A stretch of DNA of 64,000 bases from Halovenus sp037080055 (GCF_037080055.1 NZ_JBAOJI010000001.1:496001-560000); one strand, 5' to 3'; positions 1 to 8,894 are shown, counted from the stretch's first letter. Notes: generated from the letters alone by a model not told the origin. A program made the numbers and translations.

Positions 1-2363
1 CGATCATTCTCGTCTTTCTGATCGTGACCGCACTGTTCGGCCTCGGTCTGCCCTACATCGAAGTCGACCCCGGCGAGGAGGGATTCACCGAGGGCACCGA
101 CGAACAGGAGGCCTTCGACGCGGTCAACGAGGAGTTCGATCGGCCCTTCGCCAGCGGTGAGGAGACGACACAACTCATCCAGCGCAACGAGAACGTCCTC
201 TCACGTGAGGGAGTCTTGCGGATGCTCGAACTGTTACAACGGGTCGAGCAGGACACATCCTTGCGCGTCCGAGAGGGCTCGGCTCCTGCGGAGGGTGTCG
301 CGACCGTGCTGGACTCCGACGCCGAGACCCGCGAACAGCAAATCAGGATCGTCGAGTCCGCAACCGACGCCGAGGTTCGATCCGCCGCCCGGACACTGCT
401 CGAAGAGAACCCGTCGGTCACGAACTCGCTGAGCAACGATCTCAACGAGGGGGCGCCGTACGCCTCGGCGTCGATCGCCATCGTCGAACACGAGATTCCG
501 ACCGGCGACAGCGGCGAACTCGAACGCGTCCAGACGGACATGCAGGACACCGCGGATACCGTCGGCGGCGACGTGGTCGTCTTCGGGTCGGCGATTTTCG
601 ACAGCGAGTTCGAGGCGGCACTGATCGACTCGCTGTCGCTGATGGTGCCGGCGGTGATCGTCCTCATTCTCGTCTTTCTCCTCTTTGCCTACCGCGATCC
701 GATCGATATGATCCTGGGACTCGCCGCGCTGTTCATCGCCGTCATCTGGACGTTCGGCTTCATCGGCCACGCCCGGATCCCGTTCAACCAGATGATGGTC
801 GCCATCCCGCCACTCCTCCTCGCGGTCGGGATCGACTTCGGGATCCACGCCGTCAACCGCTACCGCGAGGAACGAGTCGAGGGAAAAGGACCAGAAGAAG
901 GGATGGTGATCGCAAACGAGCAGTTGGTCGTCGCCTTCTTTATCGTGACAGGGACGACAGCCATCGGCTTCGGGGCGAACATGACCAGCGACCTGCCCGC
1001 CATCTTCGATTTCGGCTTCGTCGCCTCGCTGGGCATCATCTTCACTTTCCTGATTTTCGGGATCTTCCTGCCCGCCGCGAAACTGTTGCTCGACGAACTC
1101 AGACAGGGGACACGGATTCCCGCATTCGGCCAGCAGCCGCTGGGTGACGAGGACTCTCCACTCGGTCGACTCCTGCCGGTGAGTGCCCACGTCGCTAAGA
1201 AGGCCCCGTTCGTAATGCTCGCGGTCATCCTGCTCGTCACTGCGGGTGCCGGCTACGTCGGGACGGGCGTCGACACGGAGTTCGACGACGAGGAATTCCT
1301 GCCGTACGAGGACGTGCCGGCCTACATCGATGTCGTGCCGGAACCGCTGGGACCGGGTGAGTATCAGGTCCGGGGGCTGGTGACCTTCCTCGGTGACAAC
1401 TTCGAGAGCGGCGAGGACAACGAGGTGACCGTCTACGTCGAGGGACCGATCTATCAGGGTCACGCCCTGGAGTCTGTCGATCGCGCGAGCGAGGACCCAC
1501 CGTCGGCCATCGTCTCGGACGGACGGCAGGCCGAGTCCGAGAGCGTCATCGACGTGATCGAGGAGTACGCCGCCGAAGACGAGGAGTTCGCGGCGCTGGT
1601 CGACCGCAACGATCTGTCGGGCAACGGCGTCCCCGACCGGAATCTCGAACGGATCTACGCGGAACTGCTCGCCTCGCCGTACGAAGATGAGACACTGCAG
1701 TACGTCACCGAGGACCTGCAATCGATGCGAGTCATCTACTCCGTCGACGCCGACGCTTCACAGGAAGCGGTCACGACCGACGCCCGGACGGTCGCAGACC
1801 GACACTGGCTCGACGCCACCGCGACCGGCGATACGATCATCTTTCAGACCGTCACCGAGTTACTCTTCGCCTCCGCAATCGTCAGCCTGAGCGTGGCGCT
1901 GGGCCTCACGGCGGTCTTCCTGATCATCATCTACGGACTCTTGGAGGGGCGGGCCTCGCTCGGGCTGGCGAATATCGTCCCGATCATCTCGACGGTCACC
2001 GTGCTCGCGGCGACGATGGCACTCCTCGATATCCCCTTCAACGCCCTGACGGCGACGATTCTCTCGATCACCATCGGTATCGGTGTCGACTACTCGGTGC
2101 ATATCACCCACCGCTTCATCGACGAGTACAACGCCGGTCTCGGGGCCTATCCGGCGCTCGTCCGCACACTCCGGGGGACCGGGGGCGGAATCACCGGAAG
2201 TATGATCACGACCGCAGGCGGGGTCGGTGCGCTCGTGCTGTCGGTGACACCGATGCTCGCGCAGTTCGGCGTGCTCATGGCGATCAGCGTCATCTACTCC
2301 TATCTGGGCTCGATTATCGTCCTGCCGCCGACGCTTTTGGTCTGGGAGCGACTGTTCGGGTAG
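1..2363 (+). CDS. MMPL/RND-family membrane exporter, 5'-truncated by window edge
   Basis: The reading frame is open from base 3 and encodes a hydrophobic segment before the first in-window GTG at 24, so the true start lies upstream. About 780 residues show the two-halved RND/MMPL plan: a soluble domain (about residues 20-200), a five-helix membrane block (about 200-355), a second helix, a second soluble domain (about 415-610) and a second membrane block to the C terminus. The hallmark helix motifs GIDFGIH and GIGVDYSVHITHRF occur in the two halves. The family exports lipids or other hydrophobic compounds, or works with SecD/F-like function; the substrate here is unknown. Its stop codon abuts the stop of the convergent response-regulator gene. 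Confidence 0.85.
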   Translation, partial: IILVFLIVTALFGLGLPYIEVDPGEEGFTEGTDEQEAFDAVNEEFDRPFASGEETTQLIQRNENVLSREGVLRMLELLQRVEQDTSLRVREGSAPAEGVATVLDSDAETREQQIRIVESATDAEVRSAARTLLEENPSVTNSLSNDLNEGAPYASASIAIVEHEIPTGDSGELERVQTDMQDTADTVGGDVVVFGSAIFDSEFEAALIDSLSLMVPAVIVLILVFLLFAYRDPIDMILGLAALFIAVIWTFGFIGHARIPFNQMMVAIPPLLLAVGIDFGIHAVNRYREERVEGKGPEEGMVIANEQLVVAFFIVTGTTAIGFGANMTSDLPAIFDFGFVASLGIIFTFLIFGIFLPAAKLLLDELRQGTRIPAFGQQPLGDEDSPLGRLLPVSAHVAKKAPFVMLAVILLVTAGAGYVGTGVDTEFDDEEFLPYEDVPAYIDVVPEPLGPGEYQVRGLVTFLGDNFESGEDNEVTVYVEGPIYQGHALESVDRASEDPPSAIVSDGRQAESESVIDVIEEYAAEDEEFAALVDRNDLSGNGVPDRNLERIYAELLASPYEDETLQYVTEDLQSMRVIYSVDADASQEAVTTDARTVADRHWLDATATGDTIIFQTVTELLFASAIVSLSVALGLTAVFLIIIYGLLEGRASLGLANIVPIISTVTVLAATMALLDIPFNALTATILSITIGIGVDYSVHITHRFIDEYNAGLGAYPALVRTLRGTGGGITGSMITTAGGVGALVLSVTPMLAQFGVLMAISVIYSYLGSIIVLPPTLLVWERLFG

Positions 2364-2942
2364 TCAGGATTCGCGCTCGATATCCCGGTAAGTGTCGACC
2401 AGTTCGTCGAATCTCTCGACCTGTTCGCGCAGTTGTGGGGCGAGTTCGTTCGCCCGCTGTTTGGCGCGTTCGTACTCCTCGCTGTCGGCGAGTTCCGCGC
2501 GGGTGAGTTCCGTTTCGAGCACGTCGATCTTCGAGATCAGCGAGAGGAAGGTATCGAGGTCATCGGAGTCGTCGCGGCCGGTGTCGAGGTGTTTCGCCAG
2601 CGTGTCCTGCAACGTCTCGCTGAAAATCGGCTTGCAGAGATAGTCATCGAAATCCATTTCGAGAATGTTGAGATCGGGATCGACCGCCGTCGCCATGATC
2701 ACCGGACAGTCGTAGCCGCGCTCGCGCAGTTGTGCGAGCACGTCGTCGCCGTGCATGTCAGGCATCCGGCGGTCGAGCAACACGGCATCGACATCATCGT
2801 CCATTGCTTCGAGTGCCTCCTCGCCGCCGTGTGCGATCCGCGTCTCGTAGATCCCCTCCAGCCGAAGTGCGTACGTCTCTGCAACGTCTTCCTCGTCGTC
2901 GACGATCAACACGAGGGGGGCTGACCCAGCAGCGGTGCTCAC
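2364..2942 (-). CDS. HalX-type response regulator (copy 1)
   Basis: The 192-residue protein has an N-terminal receiver domain (acidic pocket VDDEED near residue 14, phospho-acceptor Asp in LLDRRMPD near 56, conserved Lys in LCKP near 103) followed by a helical, charged C terminus of the HalX type found in haloarchaea. HalX has no recognised DNA-binding motif and its output is not established. It lies in tandem with a second HalX regulator on the same strand, 46 bp apart, so the pair may be co-transcribed. No histidine kinase is adjacent; the partner kinase is unknown. Confidence 0.9.
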   Translation of the reverse strand: MSTAAGSAPLVLIVDDEEDVAETYALRLEGIYETRIAHGGEEALEAMDDDVDAVLLDRRMPDMHGDDVLAQLRERGYDCPVIMATAVDPDLNILEMDFDDYLCKPIFSETLQDTLAKHLDTGRDDSDDLDTFLSLISKIDVLETELTRAELADSEEYERAKQRANELAPQLREQVERFDELVDTYRDIERES

Positions 2943-2988
2943 AGCGACAGCTATCAGCTATATGTAAGAAAGGGTTACGTCTGCGTCG

Positions 2989-3564
2989 TCAGCCCGGGTG
3001 GCGGCCGATGCTCTGGAAGGCCTCGTCGAGTGAATCGAACTCGTCGAGGAGGTCGCTGAGATCCTCCCGGAGCGCGTCGGCGCGGTCGGTAAGCCGTTCG
3101 AGTTCCTCGCTCTGTTCGCGTTCCTGTGGTGGCAGTTCCGATTCCAGCAAGGCGAGTTTCGAGGTGACCTCGAAGTACTCGGAGAGTTGCTCGTCGTAGC
3201 GCTGGATTTGAAGCTGTTGTTCGATTGCAGCGACGAGATCTTCTTTCTCGACGGGCTTGCAGAGATAGTCGTCGAATGGCATCTCGACGATATCGAGGCC
3301 GGGATCAACCGCAGTGAGCATGATGACCCGGCAGTCGTAGCCCTTTTTTCGGATCTGTTCGAGCACCTCGTCGCCGGAGATATCCGGCATTCGACGGTCG
3401 AGCAAGACAATATCTACGTCGATGTCGATAGTGTCGAGGGCGTCCTCGCCGCCGTAGGCGACGCGCGTGTCGTAGTCGCTGCGCAGGCGCAGGGCATACA
3501 CGTCCGCGACCTCCTCCTCGTCGTCGACGACGAGAACGGTCGCAGTCTCGCTACCCGATGGCAC
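2989..3564 (-). CDS. HalX-type response regulator (copy 2)
   Basis: The 191-residue protein repeats the plan of its downstream neighbour: receiver with VDDEEE, LLDRRMPD and LCKP motifs, then a coiled HalX-like C terminus. The receiver ends in an AVDPGLDI stretch shared by the other HalX proteins in this window. A TATA-like TTATTA lies about 27 bp before the ATG, consistent with a leaderless transcript. The gene is divergent from the RAD55-like ATPase gene, and a 7-bp inverted repeat lies in the shared intergenic region. Confidence 0.9.
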   Translation of the reverse strand: MPSGSETATVLVVDDEEEVADVYALRLRSDYDTRVAYGGEDALDTIDIDVDIVLLDRRMPDISGDEVLEQIRKKGYDCRVIMLTAVDPGLDIVEMPFDDYLCKPVEKEDLVAAIEQQLQIQRYDEQLSEYFEVTSKLALLESELPPQEREQSEELERLTDRADALREDLSDLLDEFDSLDEAFQSIGRHPG

Positions 3565-3594
3565 ATTTGGTGTTCGGTACCCCCGGGGTAATAA

Positions 3595-3612
3595 GTCTGT
3601 GTTATCACAGAC
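3595..3612. promoter_or_regulatory. 7-bp inverted repeat between divergent HalX and RAD55-like genes
   Basis: GTCTGTG and CACAGAC form a perfect 7-bp inverted repeat with a TTAT spacer. It sits immediately upstream of the TATA-like box of the minus-strand HalX gene and about 75 bp from the plus-strand ATPase start, a position suited to a shared operator. That role is inference; a short hairpin could also be fortuitous. Confidence 0.35.
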
Positions 3613-3683
3613 CCACCGACGGGCAAGCTTAATCAGGACTCAACATAACTATTCGATATGATCCGGCGGTCTGAGGGACAGTT

Positions 3684-4889
3684 ATGAGCGACGACGACTG
3701 GTTCGAGAGCGCCCTCTCCGGTGACGACGAGGACGAAGAACACTCTGAGAGCGAGGAGAATCCATGGGGTGACACCGACGATACCGAACAATCTGAAGAG
3801 AGGGAGTCACCCTGGGGCGACACCGACGATACCGAACAATCCGAGAGCGAGGACTCTCCTTGGGGTGACGCCGACGACGACAAACGCTCCGACACAGCGG
3901 ACTCTCCGTGGGACGACAGCGGCGACGGCGAGACCTTCGGCGGAGAGACGACCAACGGAGCAGGCGAGGACAGTCCCTTCGGGTCCGAAGCCAGTTTCGA
4001 CGAAGAGATGAGCGAGGGTGATTCGTTCGACGGCAGCGGGGAGAGCGATCCCTTCGGCGACGACGGCGGTGGGTTCGGGTCAGGCAATGGGGGCGAGTTC
4101 GGCGGCGGCGAAGAGGACCTCTTCGACGACGAGGGGTTCGGCGGTCTCGGCGGCGGCGGAGACTCCGAATTCGAAGAAGAGGACTTCGAGTCCGAAATCC
4201 CGCGAATCGATCTCGGGATCGAGGGCCTCGACAATATGATCCAGGGAGGAATTCCGGAGCGACACCTGATGACCACAATCGGAAGCGCCGGGACCGGAAA
4301 GACGACTTTCGGCCTGCAGTTTCTCCACCACGGGCTCATAAACGGCGAAAATTCCGTCTTCATCACGCTCGAACAGAGCCACGAGGCGATCATCGCGACG
4401 GCCAACGAGTTCGGCTGGGACTTCGAGAGCTACGAGGAAGAGGATCGACTCGCAGTCGTCGACCTCGATCCCGTCGAGATGGCCAACAGCCTCGACAACA
4501 TCCAGGCCGAACTTCCGCGATTGATCCGGGATTTCGACGCCGACCGCCTCGTACTCGACTCCGTCTCGCTGCTGGAGATGATGTACGACAATCAGGCCAA
4601 ACGCCGGACCGAGGTCTTCGATTTCACTCGGTCGCTGAAGAAGGCCGGCGTGACGACGTTTCTCACCAGCGAAGCCAGCGAGAACAACGCCTACGCCTCG
4701 CGACACGGTATCATCGAGTATCTGACCGACGCCGTCTTCGTCCTGCAGTACGTCCGCGGCGAAACCCAGGAGACCCGACTGGCCGTCGAAATCCAGAAGA
4801 TCCGAAACGCCAACCACTCCCGCGAGAAGAAGCCCTACGAGATGACCGACGATGGACTGTCGGTCTACCAGCAGGCCAATATCTTCTGA
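3684..4889 (+). CDS. RAD55/KaiC-like RecA-fold ATPase with acidic repeat N terminus
   Basis: The 401-residue protein has an extremely acidic, Gly/Ser-rich N-terminal tail (about residues 1-175) and a C-terminal RecA-like domain with Walker A GSAGTGKTTF (near 200) and Walker B-like LVLDSVS (near 290). The tail contains three to four 16-residue repeats of the type SPWGDTDDTEQSES, encoded by 48-bp tandem DNA repeats. KaiC/RAD55-like ATPases in haloarchaea often accompany signalling genes; here it is divergent from two HalX regulators. The molecular target is unknown. The TGA stop is the exact left boundary of a palindromic element. Confidence 0.85.
   Translation: MSDDDWFESALSGDDEDEEHSESEENPWGDTDDTEQSEERESPWGDTDDTEQSESEDSPWGDADDDKRSDTADSPWDDSGDGETFGGETTNGAGEDSPFGSEASFDEEMSEGDSFDGSGESDPFGDDGGGFGSGNGGEFGGGEEDLFDDEGFGGLGGGGDSEFEEEDFESEIPRIDLGIEGLDNMIQGGIPERHLMTTIGSAGTGKTTFGLQFLHHGLINGENSVFITLEQSHEAIIATANEFGWDFESYEEEDRLAVVDLDPVEMANSLDNIQAELPRLIRDFDADRLVLDSVSLLEMMYDNQAKRRTEVFDFTRSLKKAGVTTFLTSEASENNAYASRHGIIEYLTDAVFVLQYVRGETQETRLAVEIQKIRNANHSREKKPYEMTDDGLSVYQQANIF
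3753..3920 (+). repeat. 48-bp tandem repeat inside the RAD55-like gene
   Basis: About three and a half in-frame copies of a 48-bp unit encode NPWGDTDDTEQSEERE-like 16-mers. The first two copies are nearly identical and the last two degrade, especially after PWGD/PWDD. Expansion or contraction would keep the frame and only change tail length. Confidence 0.75.
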
Positions 4890-4967
4890 TACTGGTGGCT
4901 GTAAGAAACTGAGGAATTTCGACCCCATGTGGAGTCGAATATCTTTACGAATTTACAGCCACCAGTA
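4890..4967. mobile_element. 78-bp palindromic element, copy 1 (MITE-like)
   Basis: The ends form a perfect 16-bp inverted repeat (ATACTGGTGGCTGTAA) when one flanking base on each side is counted. An inner stem TTCGAC-cca/tgg-GTCGAA sits in the middle. TGA at 4887-4889, which is the stop of the ATPase gene, is repeated at 4968-4970 and followed by GAGCCG. Related elements lie at 27419-27494 and 35767-35844. There is no coding capacity, so movement would need a transposase in trans. A structured 3'-UTR element is the alternative. Confidence 0.7.
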
Positions 4968-5014
4968 TGAGCCGCGACCGGGAAATCCATACCGATCCGG
5001 CCGATAGTGGTCGT

Positions 5015-5332
5015 ATGCGAGTACTCGCGTTCGTCTACGATTCTGCGGATCCTACCGAGCACGTCGAGTCGGTGCTGGACCGACTGGATGCCCGCGACGA
5101 AGAAGTCGACCACGTCGATATCGCGGCGGCCGAGACCGAAGCCGACGGCCAGCGCGAAGCGATGCTGACGGTCAAAAACGCCGTCGGCATCGGAACACCT
5201 CCCGACGAACTGTACGGCGAAGACGGAACGCCTGATCTCTCCGTTGGCGCGTTGATCACCGAGAAACCGACCGGTCGGCGCTCGCTACACGTCGGAGAAG
5301 AAGCACTCGACACGCTACGGAACGACGAGTAA
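5015..5332 (+). CDS. Hypothetical protein, 105 aa
   Basis: I do not recognise the family. The protein begins MRVLAFVYDSADP, a beta-alpha start reminiscent of thioredoxin-like folds, but no CxxC is present. I chose the internal ATG because the in-frame ATG 48 bp upstream is created by the right edge of the palindromic element and the intervening residues look non-coding. It could share a transcript with nothing upstream, since the element and a convergent gene isolate it. Confidence 0.65.
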   Translation: MRVLAFVYDSADPTEHVESVLDRLDARDEEVDHVDIAAAETEADGQREAMLTVKNAVGIGTPPDELYGEDGTPDLSVGALITEKPTGRRSLHVGEEALDTLRNDE

Positions 5333-5358
5333 CGGAGAGAGTAGCACGATAGAGATAA

Positions 5359-5751
5359 TTACGAGACGTCGTCGGGTACTTCGTCGTCCTCGACGGAGCG
5401 TTTCATCGAGTCCCGGCGTGCCTTGGCATCACGGCCGGTCGCTTCTTCGAGGAAGTCGTTTTTGATCGCGACGGCTTCTTCGGCGGCCTCGACGTGGCCC
5501 TCAGCGATGACCTCCTCGGCCGGTCGCTCCTCGATATCGAGCGCGAGTTTGTCCTTTTTCGAGCCATACTCGACGGTCCCGACGGTGACTTTCGAGAAGA
5601 CAGGATTGTCCGGATCCTCGATGATGTACAGTTCGCCGTCTTTGTACTCCTCGGTTCCCGAGATGGATCCGAAGTAGTCCTCGATCGTGGCTTCCATATC
5701 CTCGATACGGTCTTCGAGGTACTCGCCCCGTCGCATCTTGTACTCTCGCAT
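5359..5751 (-). CDS. DUF5611-like haloarchaeal protein
   Basis: The 130-residue soluble protein (MREYKMRRGEYLED start) matches my memory of the conserved haloarchaeal DUF5611 family, whose function is unknown. It has a charged alpha/beta N-terminal half with YIIEDPDNPVFSKVTVG strands and a Lys/Arg/Glu-rich helical C terminus. Longer upstream in-frame starts were rejected because the added residues are Arg/Thr-rich and unlike haloarchaeal protein. Confidence 0.75.
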   Translation of the reverse strand: MREYKMRRGEYLEDRIEDMEATIEDYFGSISGTEEYKDGELYIIEDPDNPVFSKVTVGTVEYGSKKDKLALDIEERPAEEVIAEGHVEAAEEAVAIKNDFLEEATGRDAKARRDSMKRSVEDDEVPDDVS

Positions 5752-5804
5752 AGTCGTGGTTTGCGAGGGATCGGTCTTACCTCTTTCGTGCTCAGGACAG
5801 CGCG

Positions 5805-6569
5805 TCACTCGGTGACGTGTTCGAGCGCGCCGCGGTGACACTCCGGACAGAAATCGCCTCGCCGAAGGGAGGATTCCGCAACCGATGTGGTAAACTCACA
5901 CTCCGGGCAGTGAAACTCGCCTTCGGGGACGGTGACGGCGCTGCCGGCCGGTTCGATCTCCTGCTCGTCGGGTGTGGGGTCGACCTCGGTCTCCGGTTCC
6001 CACTGGTCGTCGCCGTCGTCGGGTTCCTCGGGCCACTGACCGGGTTCGCGCTCGGGCGTCTCTTCGGCCTCCTCCTCATCGAGAATCACGCCGTCGTCGG
6101 TCTCGGGATCGGTCTCCTCGACGCCCTCCGCGGCGACATCGGCGGCCCCCGATGGCCCCGAGCCGGTGTCCTGAATCGCTGGCTCCGCTGGCTCCTCCGT
6201 CGAGTCGTCCGAATCCGAATCGTCGATCACCTCGGCGTCGTCGACCACCTCGGCGTCGTCAACCACCTCGGCGTCTCCGACAGACTCGGACACTTCCTCG
6301 ACCGATTCGGCCGGTGGGTCCTCGACAGTCGGTTCGCCCCCCTCCGCCTCCTCGTCGGCGTCGAGATCCCCAGCGACGATATCCGCGGCGGTCTCCAGCG
6401 TCGTTACTTCCTTGTTCTCGGAAACAACCCGCGTCTCCCCACAGCGTGTACAGGTCTGTGTCTCACGAATCGTCGTGACGACCTCGCTTCCGTCCTCCTC
6501 GCGCTCGCGTTCGATCTCGGAGTCGCCATATGCGTGCCCGAAGACGGAACACTTGAAACTCATTGCCAT
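5805..6569 (-). CDS. Two-zinc-ribbon acidic protein (DUF7093-like)
   Basis: The 254-residue protein starts MAMSFKCSVFGHAYGD, then carries a CTRCGE motif near residue 40 that with the early Cys/His probably forms a zinc site. A long acidic low-complexity linker (about 70-215) includes repeated VVDDAEV units. The C terminus holds a second zinc ribbon, CPEC...CPEC. Such proteins are conserved in haloarchaea without known function. MSF two codons downstream is an equally possible start. A far upstream in-frame start was rejected because it runs over the divergent DUF6432-like gene. Confidence 0.75.
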   Translation of the reverse strand: MAMSFKCSVFGHAYGDSEIEREREEDGSEVVTTIRETQTCTRCGETRVVSENKEVTTLETAADIVAGDLDADEEAEGGEPTVEDPPAESVEEVSESVGDAEVVDDAEVVDDAEVIDDSDSDDSTEEPAEPAIQDTGSGPSGAADVAAEGVEETDPETDDGVILDEEEAEETPEREPGQWPEEPDDGDDQWEPETEVDPTPDEQEIEPAGSAVTVPEGEFHCPECEFTTSVAESSLRRGDFCPECHRGALEHVTE

Positions 6570-6660
6570 GAATATCTCATCCTGCGAACCATAAGCGTAC
6601 TGCTTGTGTGAGCGACAACTGCGATAATCTATAAGACCCAGCCTCGCGTACTCTGTACTG

Positions 6661-6960
6661 ATGCGAGCGAAGGAGGAGTACCGTGACCGTGACGAGACAG
6701 AGGTTGCCGTCCTCGACGCGCTCGCCGACCGGACGGAGACTGGAACCACGGTGTTCGATCTCCGCGCGCTCGTCGACGAGGACATCGACACCCTAGAAGA
6801 GGCCCTCGCCGAGTTGAACGAGGACGGACTGATCGAGGTGACCGAAAAGAACGGGCGAACGATGATCTTTGCCAAAGACCACGCCATCGGGAACGGTACG
6901 GCACCCGACGACGGCGGGACCGATTTCTTCGAGGAGCTCCGTCGCCGGTTCCCTTTTTAG
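6661..6960 (+). CDS. DUF6432-like winged-helix protein
   Basis: The 99-residue protein (MRAKEEYRDRDETEVAVLDA) fits a compact winged helix: helix-rich residues 10-55 with LRALVDEDIDTLEEALAELN as the probable HTH and a beta wing around VTEKNGRTMIF. The family is recalled as DUF6432, haloarchaeal, probably DNA-binding. It lies 26 bp upstream of the BtuF-like gene and may be co-transcribed. No target is known. Confidence 0.75.
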   Translation: MRAKEEYRDRDETEVAVLDALADRTETGTTVFDLRALVDEDIDTLEEALAELNEDGLIEVTEKNGRTMIFAKDHAIGNGTAPDDGGTDFFEELRRRFPF

Positions 6961-6986
6961 GGAACTGTTAACACGCTGTCGGCCGT

Positions 6987-7919
6987 ATGGCTGGTATGCG
7001 CGTAGTGTCACTGCTACCCTCTGCCACAGAGATGCTCTTTACGCTCGGGATCGAACCCGTCGGGGTCTCTCACGAGTGTGATTACCCGCCCGAAGCCGCC
7101 GACCTGCCGGCGGTCAACAGCTCCCGCATCGACGCGACGGCCGACAGCGGCGAGATCGACGATCAAGTACAGCAAGCCATCGACGACGGCGGCGTCTACG
7201 AGATCGATCGGGAGACGCTGGCTGATCTCGATCCCGACGTGATCGTCTCACAGGGTATCTGTGACGTCTGTGCTGTCGAGGACACGGAGATCCGCGAGGC
7301 GGTCGCCGACCTGGGGCTGGACGCCGAGGTGATCACGAGCGACCCCCACAGCCTCGCCGACATGCTCGACGACCTGGAACGTCTCGGACGGCGACTCGAC
7401 CGCGCGGAACAGGCGGCGACCGTCAGAGCCGATCTCGAAGCCCGCATCGAGGAACTGACCGCACAGACGCCGGACAGCGGGCCGCGAGTCGCCGTGCTGG
7501 ACTGGCTCGATCCGATGATGGTCGCCGGCCACTGGGTCCCCGAACTGCTCGACCGTGCCGGCGCAACCTGCGGGCTGGCCGATCCCGGCGACCGCTCGCG
7601 ACCCCGCGAATGGAGCGAGATCCGCGAGTACGACCCCGAGGTGTTGATCGTCGCACCCTGTGGGTTCGGACTGGGACAGACCCGCGGGAACATGACTGAT
7701 CTGACCGAGCGTGAGGGGTGGGCAGAGCTCTCGGCTGTCCAGAACGACCGCGTGTACGCCGTCGACGGCCATCACTACATGAATCGGCCGGGGCCGCGGT
7801 TGGTCGACTCGCTGGCCGCGCTCGCGAGTGCGGTCCATCCGGGGACAGTCGAAGGGCCACCCGAAGCGACGGCTCACCTCTCGACGGACCGCATGCTCAC
7901 AGAACAGCCACTGGACTAG
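6987..7919 (+). CDS. BtuF-like cobalamin/metal-chelate binding-fold protein
   Basis: The 310-residue protein has the helical-backbone substrate-binding fold of BtuF/FepB-type proteins, beginning MRVVSLLPSATEMLF, typical of cobalamin-binding members. Cysteines cluster in GICDVCAVED and APCGFGLG. It has no signal peptide or lipobox, unlike transported binding proteins, so it may act in the cytoplasm or be a non-transport relative. MRVV three codons inside is an equally good start. The 3' end overlaps the convergent gene by 4 bp. Confidence 0.85.
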   Translation: MAGMRVVSLLPSATEMLFTLGIEPVGVSHECDYPPEAADLPAVNSSRIDATADSGEIDDQVQQAIDDGGVYEIDRETLADLDPDVIVSQGICDVCAVEDTEIREAVADLGLDAEVITSDPHSLADMLDDLERLGRRLDRAEQAATVRADLEARIEELTAQTPDSGPRVAVLDWLDPMMVAGHWVPELLDRAGATCGLADPGDRSRPREWSEIREYDPEVLIVAPCGFGLGQTRGNMTDLTEREGWAELSAVQNDRVYAVDGHHYMNRPGPRLVDSLAALASAVHPGTVEGPPEATAHLSTDRMLTEQPLD

Positions 7920-8194
7920 TCGGCAACGTCAGACCGGACGCGAAAGCGCTGGTAGTTGCCGTGGGAGAGTTCGAGCGAGCCGATCCACCAGTTCCAGCGC
8001 TCGACGAGCCCGTACTCCGCCGGGGCGTCCTGCAGGTTCGAGACGACCGTCTCGACGGTGAGTTCGTAGCCGAGTTCCTCCTCGATCCGGCCGGAGTCGG
8101 CCATATCGCGTGCCTGTCGGGAGACGGCACGGCGAGCGCTCTCGCTTCCGCAGAACTCGGCTTCGAGTCGTTCGACGAGGCGTTCCCGGTCCAC
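7916..8194 (-). CDS. Hypothetical haloarchaeal protein, 92 aa
   Basis: This small acidic soluble protein starts MDRERLVERLEAEFCGSE and contains a Trp-rich centre, VERWNWWIGSLEL. I do not recognise a named domain. The frame is open, starts at a good ATG, and is convergent with the BtuF-like gene with a 4-bp overlap, which is typical of real genes here. Confidence 0.65.
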   Translation of the reverse strand: MDRERLVERLEAEFCGSESARRAVSRQARDMADSGRIEEELGYELTVETVVSNLQDAPAEYGLVERWNWWIGSLELSHGNYQRFRVRSDVAD

Positions 8195-8268
8195 ATACGA
8201 CCGTTGTCCCGCTCCTTTGTTAATCTATCTGCGCGGCAAGCAAAAAATCGGGATCGTCGGTTCGAACG

Positions 8269-8775
8269 TTACTCTTCCTGAACGATGATCGCACCGTGCA
8301 TCCCGACGCTCTGGTGCGGGGTGCAGTAGTACGGATTGTTACCGGCCGACTCGAAGGTCTTTGAGAACGTGATATCGGAGCCCTGCTGTGCAGAACCGCT
8401 GTCGAAACTCGTCGCAGCGGAGTCTGCCGAGACGACGTTGTGTGCGCCGCCGTTGCCGGTCCACTCCCAGGTGACTTCTGTTCCGGGACTGACGATGACG
8501 GCCGGCGGGTCGAATGCGAGTCCATCGCTGCCACCACCGACATCGACGGACACCGAACTCGATCCTGTCTCGTCGACTGCGCTTCCCTCGTAGAGGTTGG
8601 CGCTGTTGTCGCTCAGATACGTGTCGACTTCGCTGGGAACGTCGGCACCGCCGCTGCTACCGTTGTCACCGTTGTCGTCGTCGCTGCCGCCGCTGCTACA
8701 GCCCGCAAGTGCGACGGTCGTTGCTGTTGCACCTGCAGCCGCAAGGAACGTTCGCCTGTCTGTCTTCTTTTGCAT
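8269..8775 (-). CDS. Halocyanin-type blue copper protein
   Basis: The 168-residue protein begins with a Tat signal (KKTDRRTFLAAAG) and lipobox LAGC, so it is probably a lipid-anchored extracellular electron carrier. After a Gly/Asp-rich spacer comes a type-1 copper domain with the expected ligands: His in GGAHNV, then Cys in YYCTPH, His in TPHQ and Met in GMHG. Halocyanins shuttle electrons to terminal oxidases or denitrification enzymes. The start is the ATG of the Tat signal; upstream in-frame codons were rejected. Confidence 0.92.
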   Translation of the reverse strand: MQKKTDRRTFLAAAGATATTVALAGCSSGGSDDDNGDNGSSGGADVPSEVDTYLSDNSANLYEGSAVDETGSSSVSVDVGGGSDGLAFDPPAVIVSPGTEVTWEWTGNGGAHNVVSADSAATSFDSGSAQQGSDITFSKTFESAGNNPYYCTPHQSVGMHGAIIVQEE

Positions 8776-8894
8776 AACAGTATATTTGTTCGTCTCTGTA
8801 AGTAAGAGTCTCCCGATATATCCCAAAATCTGGGAATAAGGAGTTTCAGCGGCTGAACGGATCATAGTCCCGCCGTTCGTGAACTGTGTGTTGT

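Noticed and set aside
234..1721. Long minus-strand open frame, 495 codons
   Set aside because: It is antisense to the MMPL exporter and its composition (His/Arg/Glu-rich without domains) is typical of a shadow frame in GC-rich DNA.
4890..4967. Simple transcription terminator
   Set aside because: A terminator would not need a conserved core, a second TGA at the far edge, or an inverted orientation relative to the host gene as in copy 2. Termination may still be a side effect.
4967..5014. Upstream ATG extension of the 105-aa hypothetical gene
   Set aside because: The ATG is formed by the right edge of the palindromic element and the added residues are unlike the rest of the protein.
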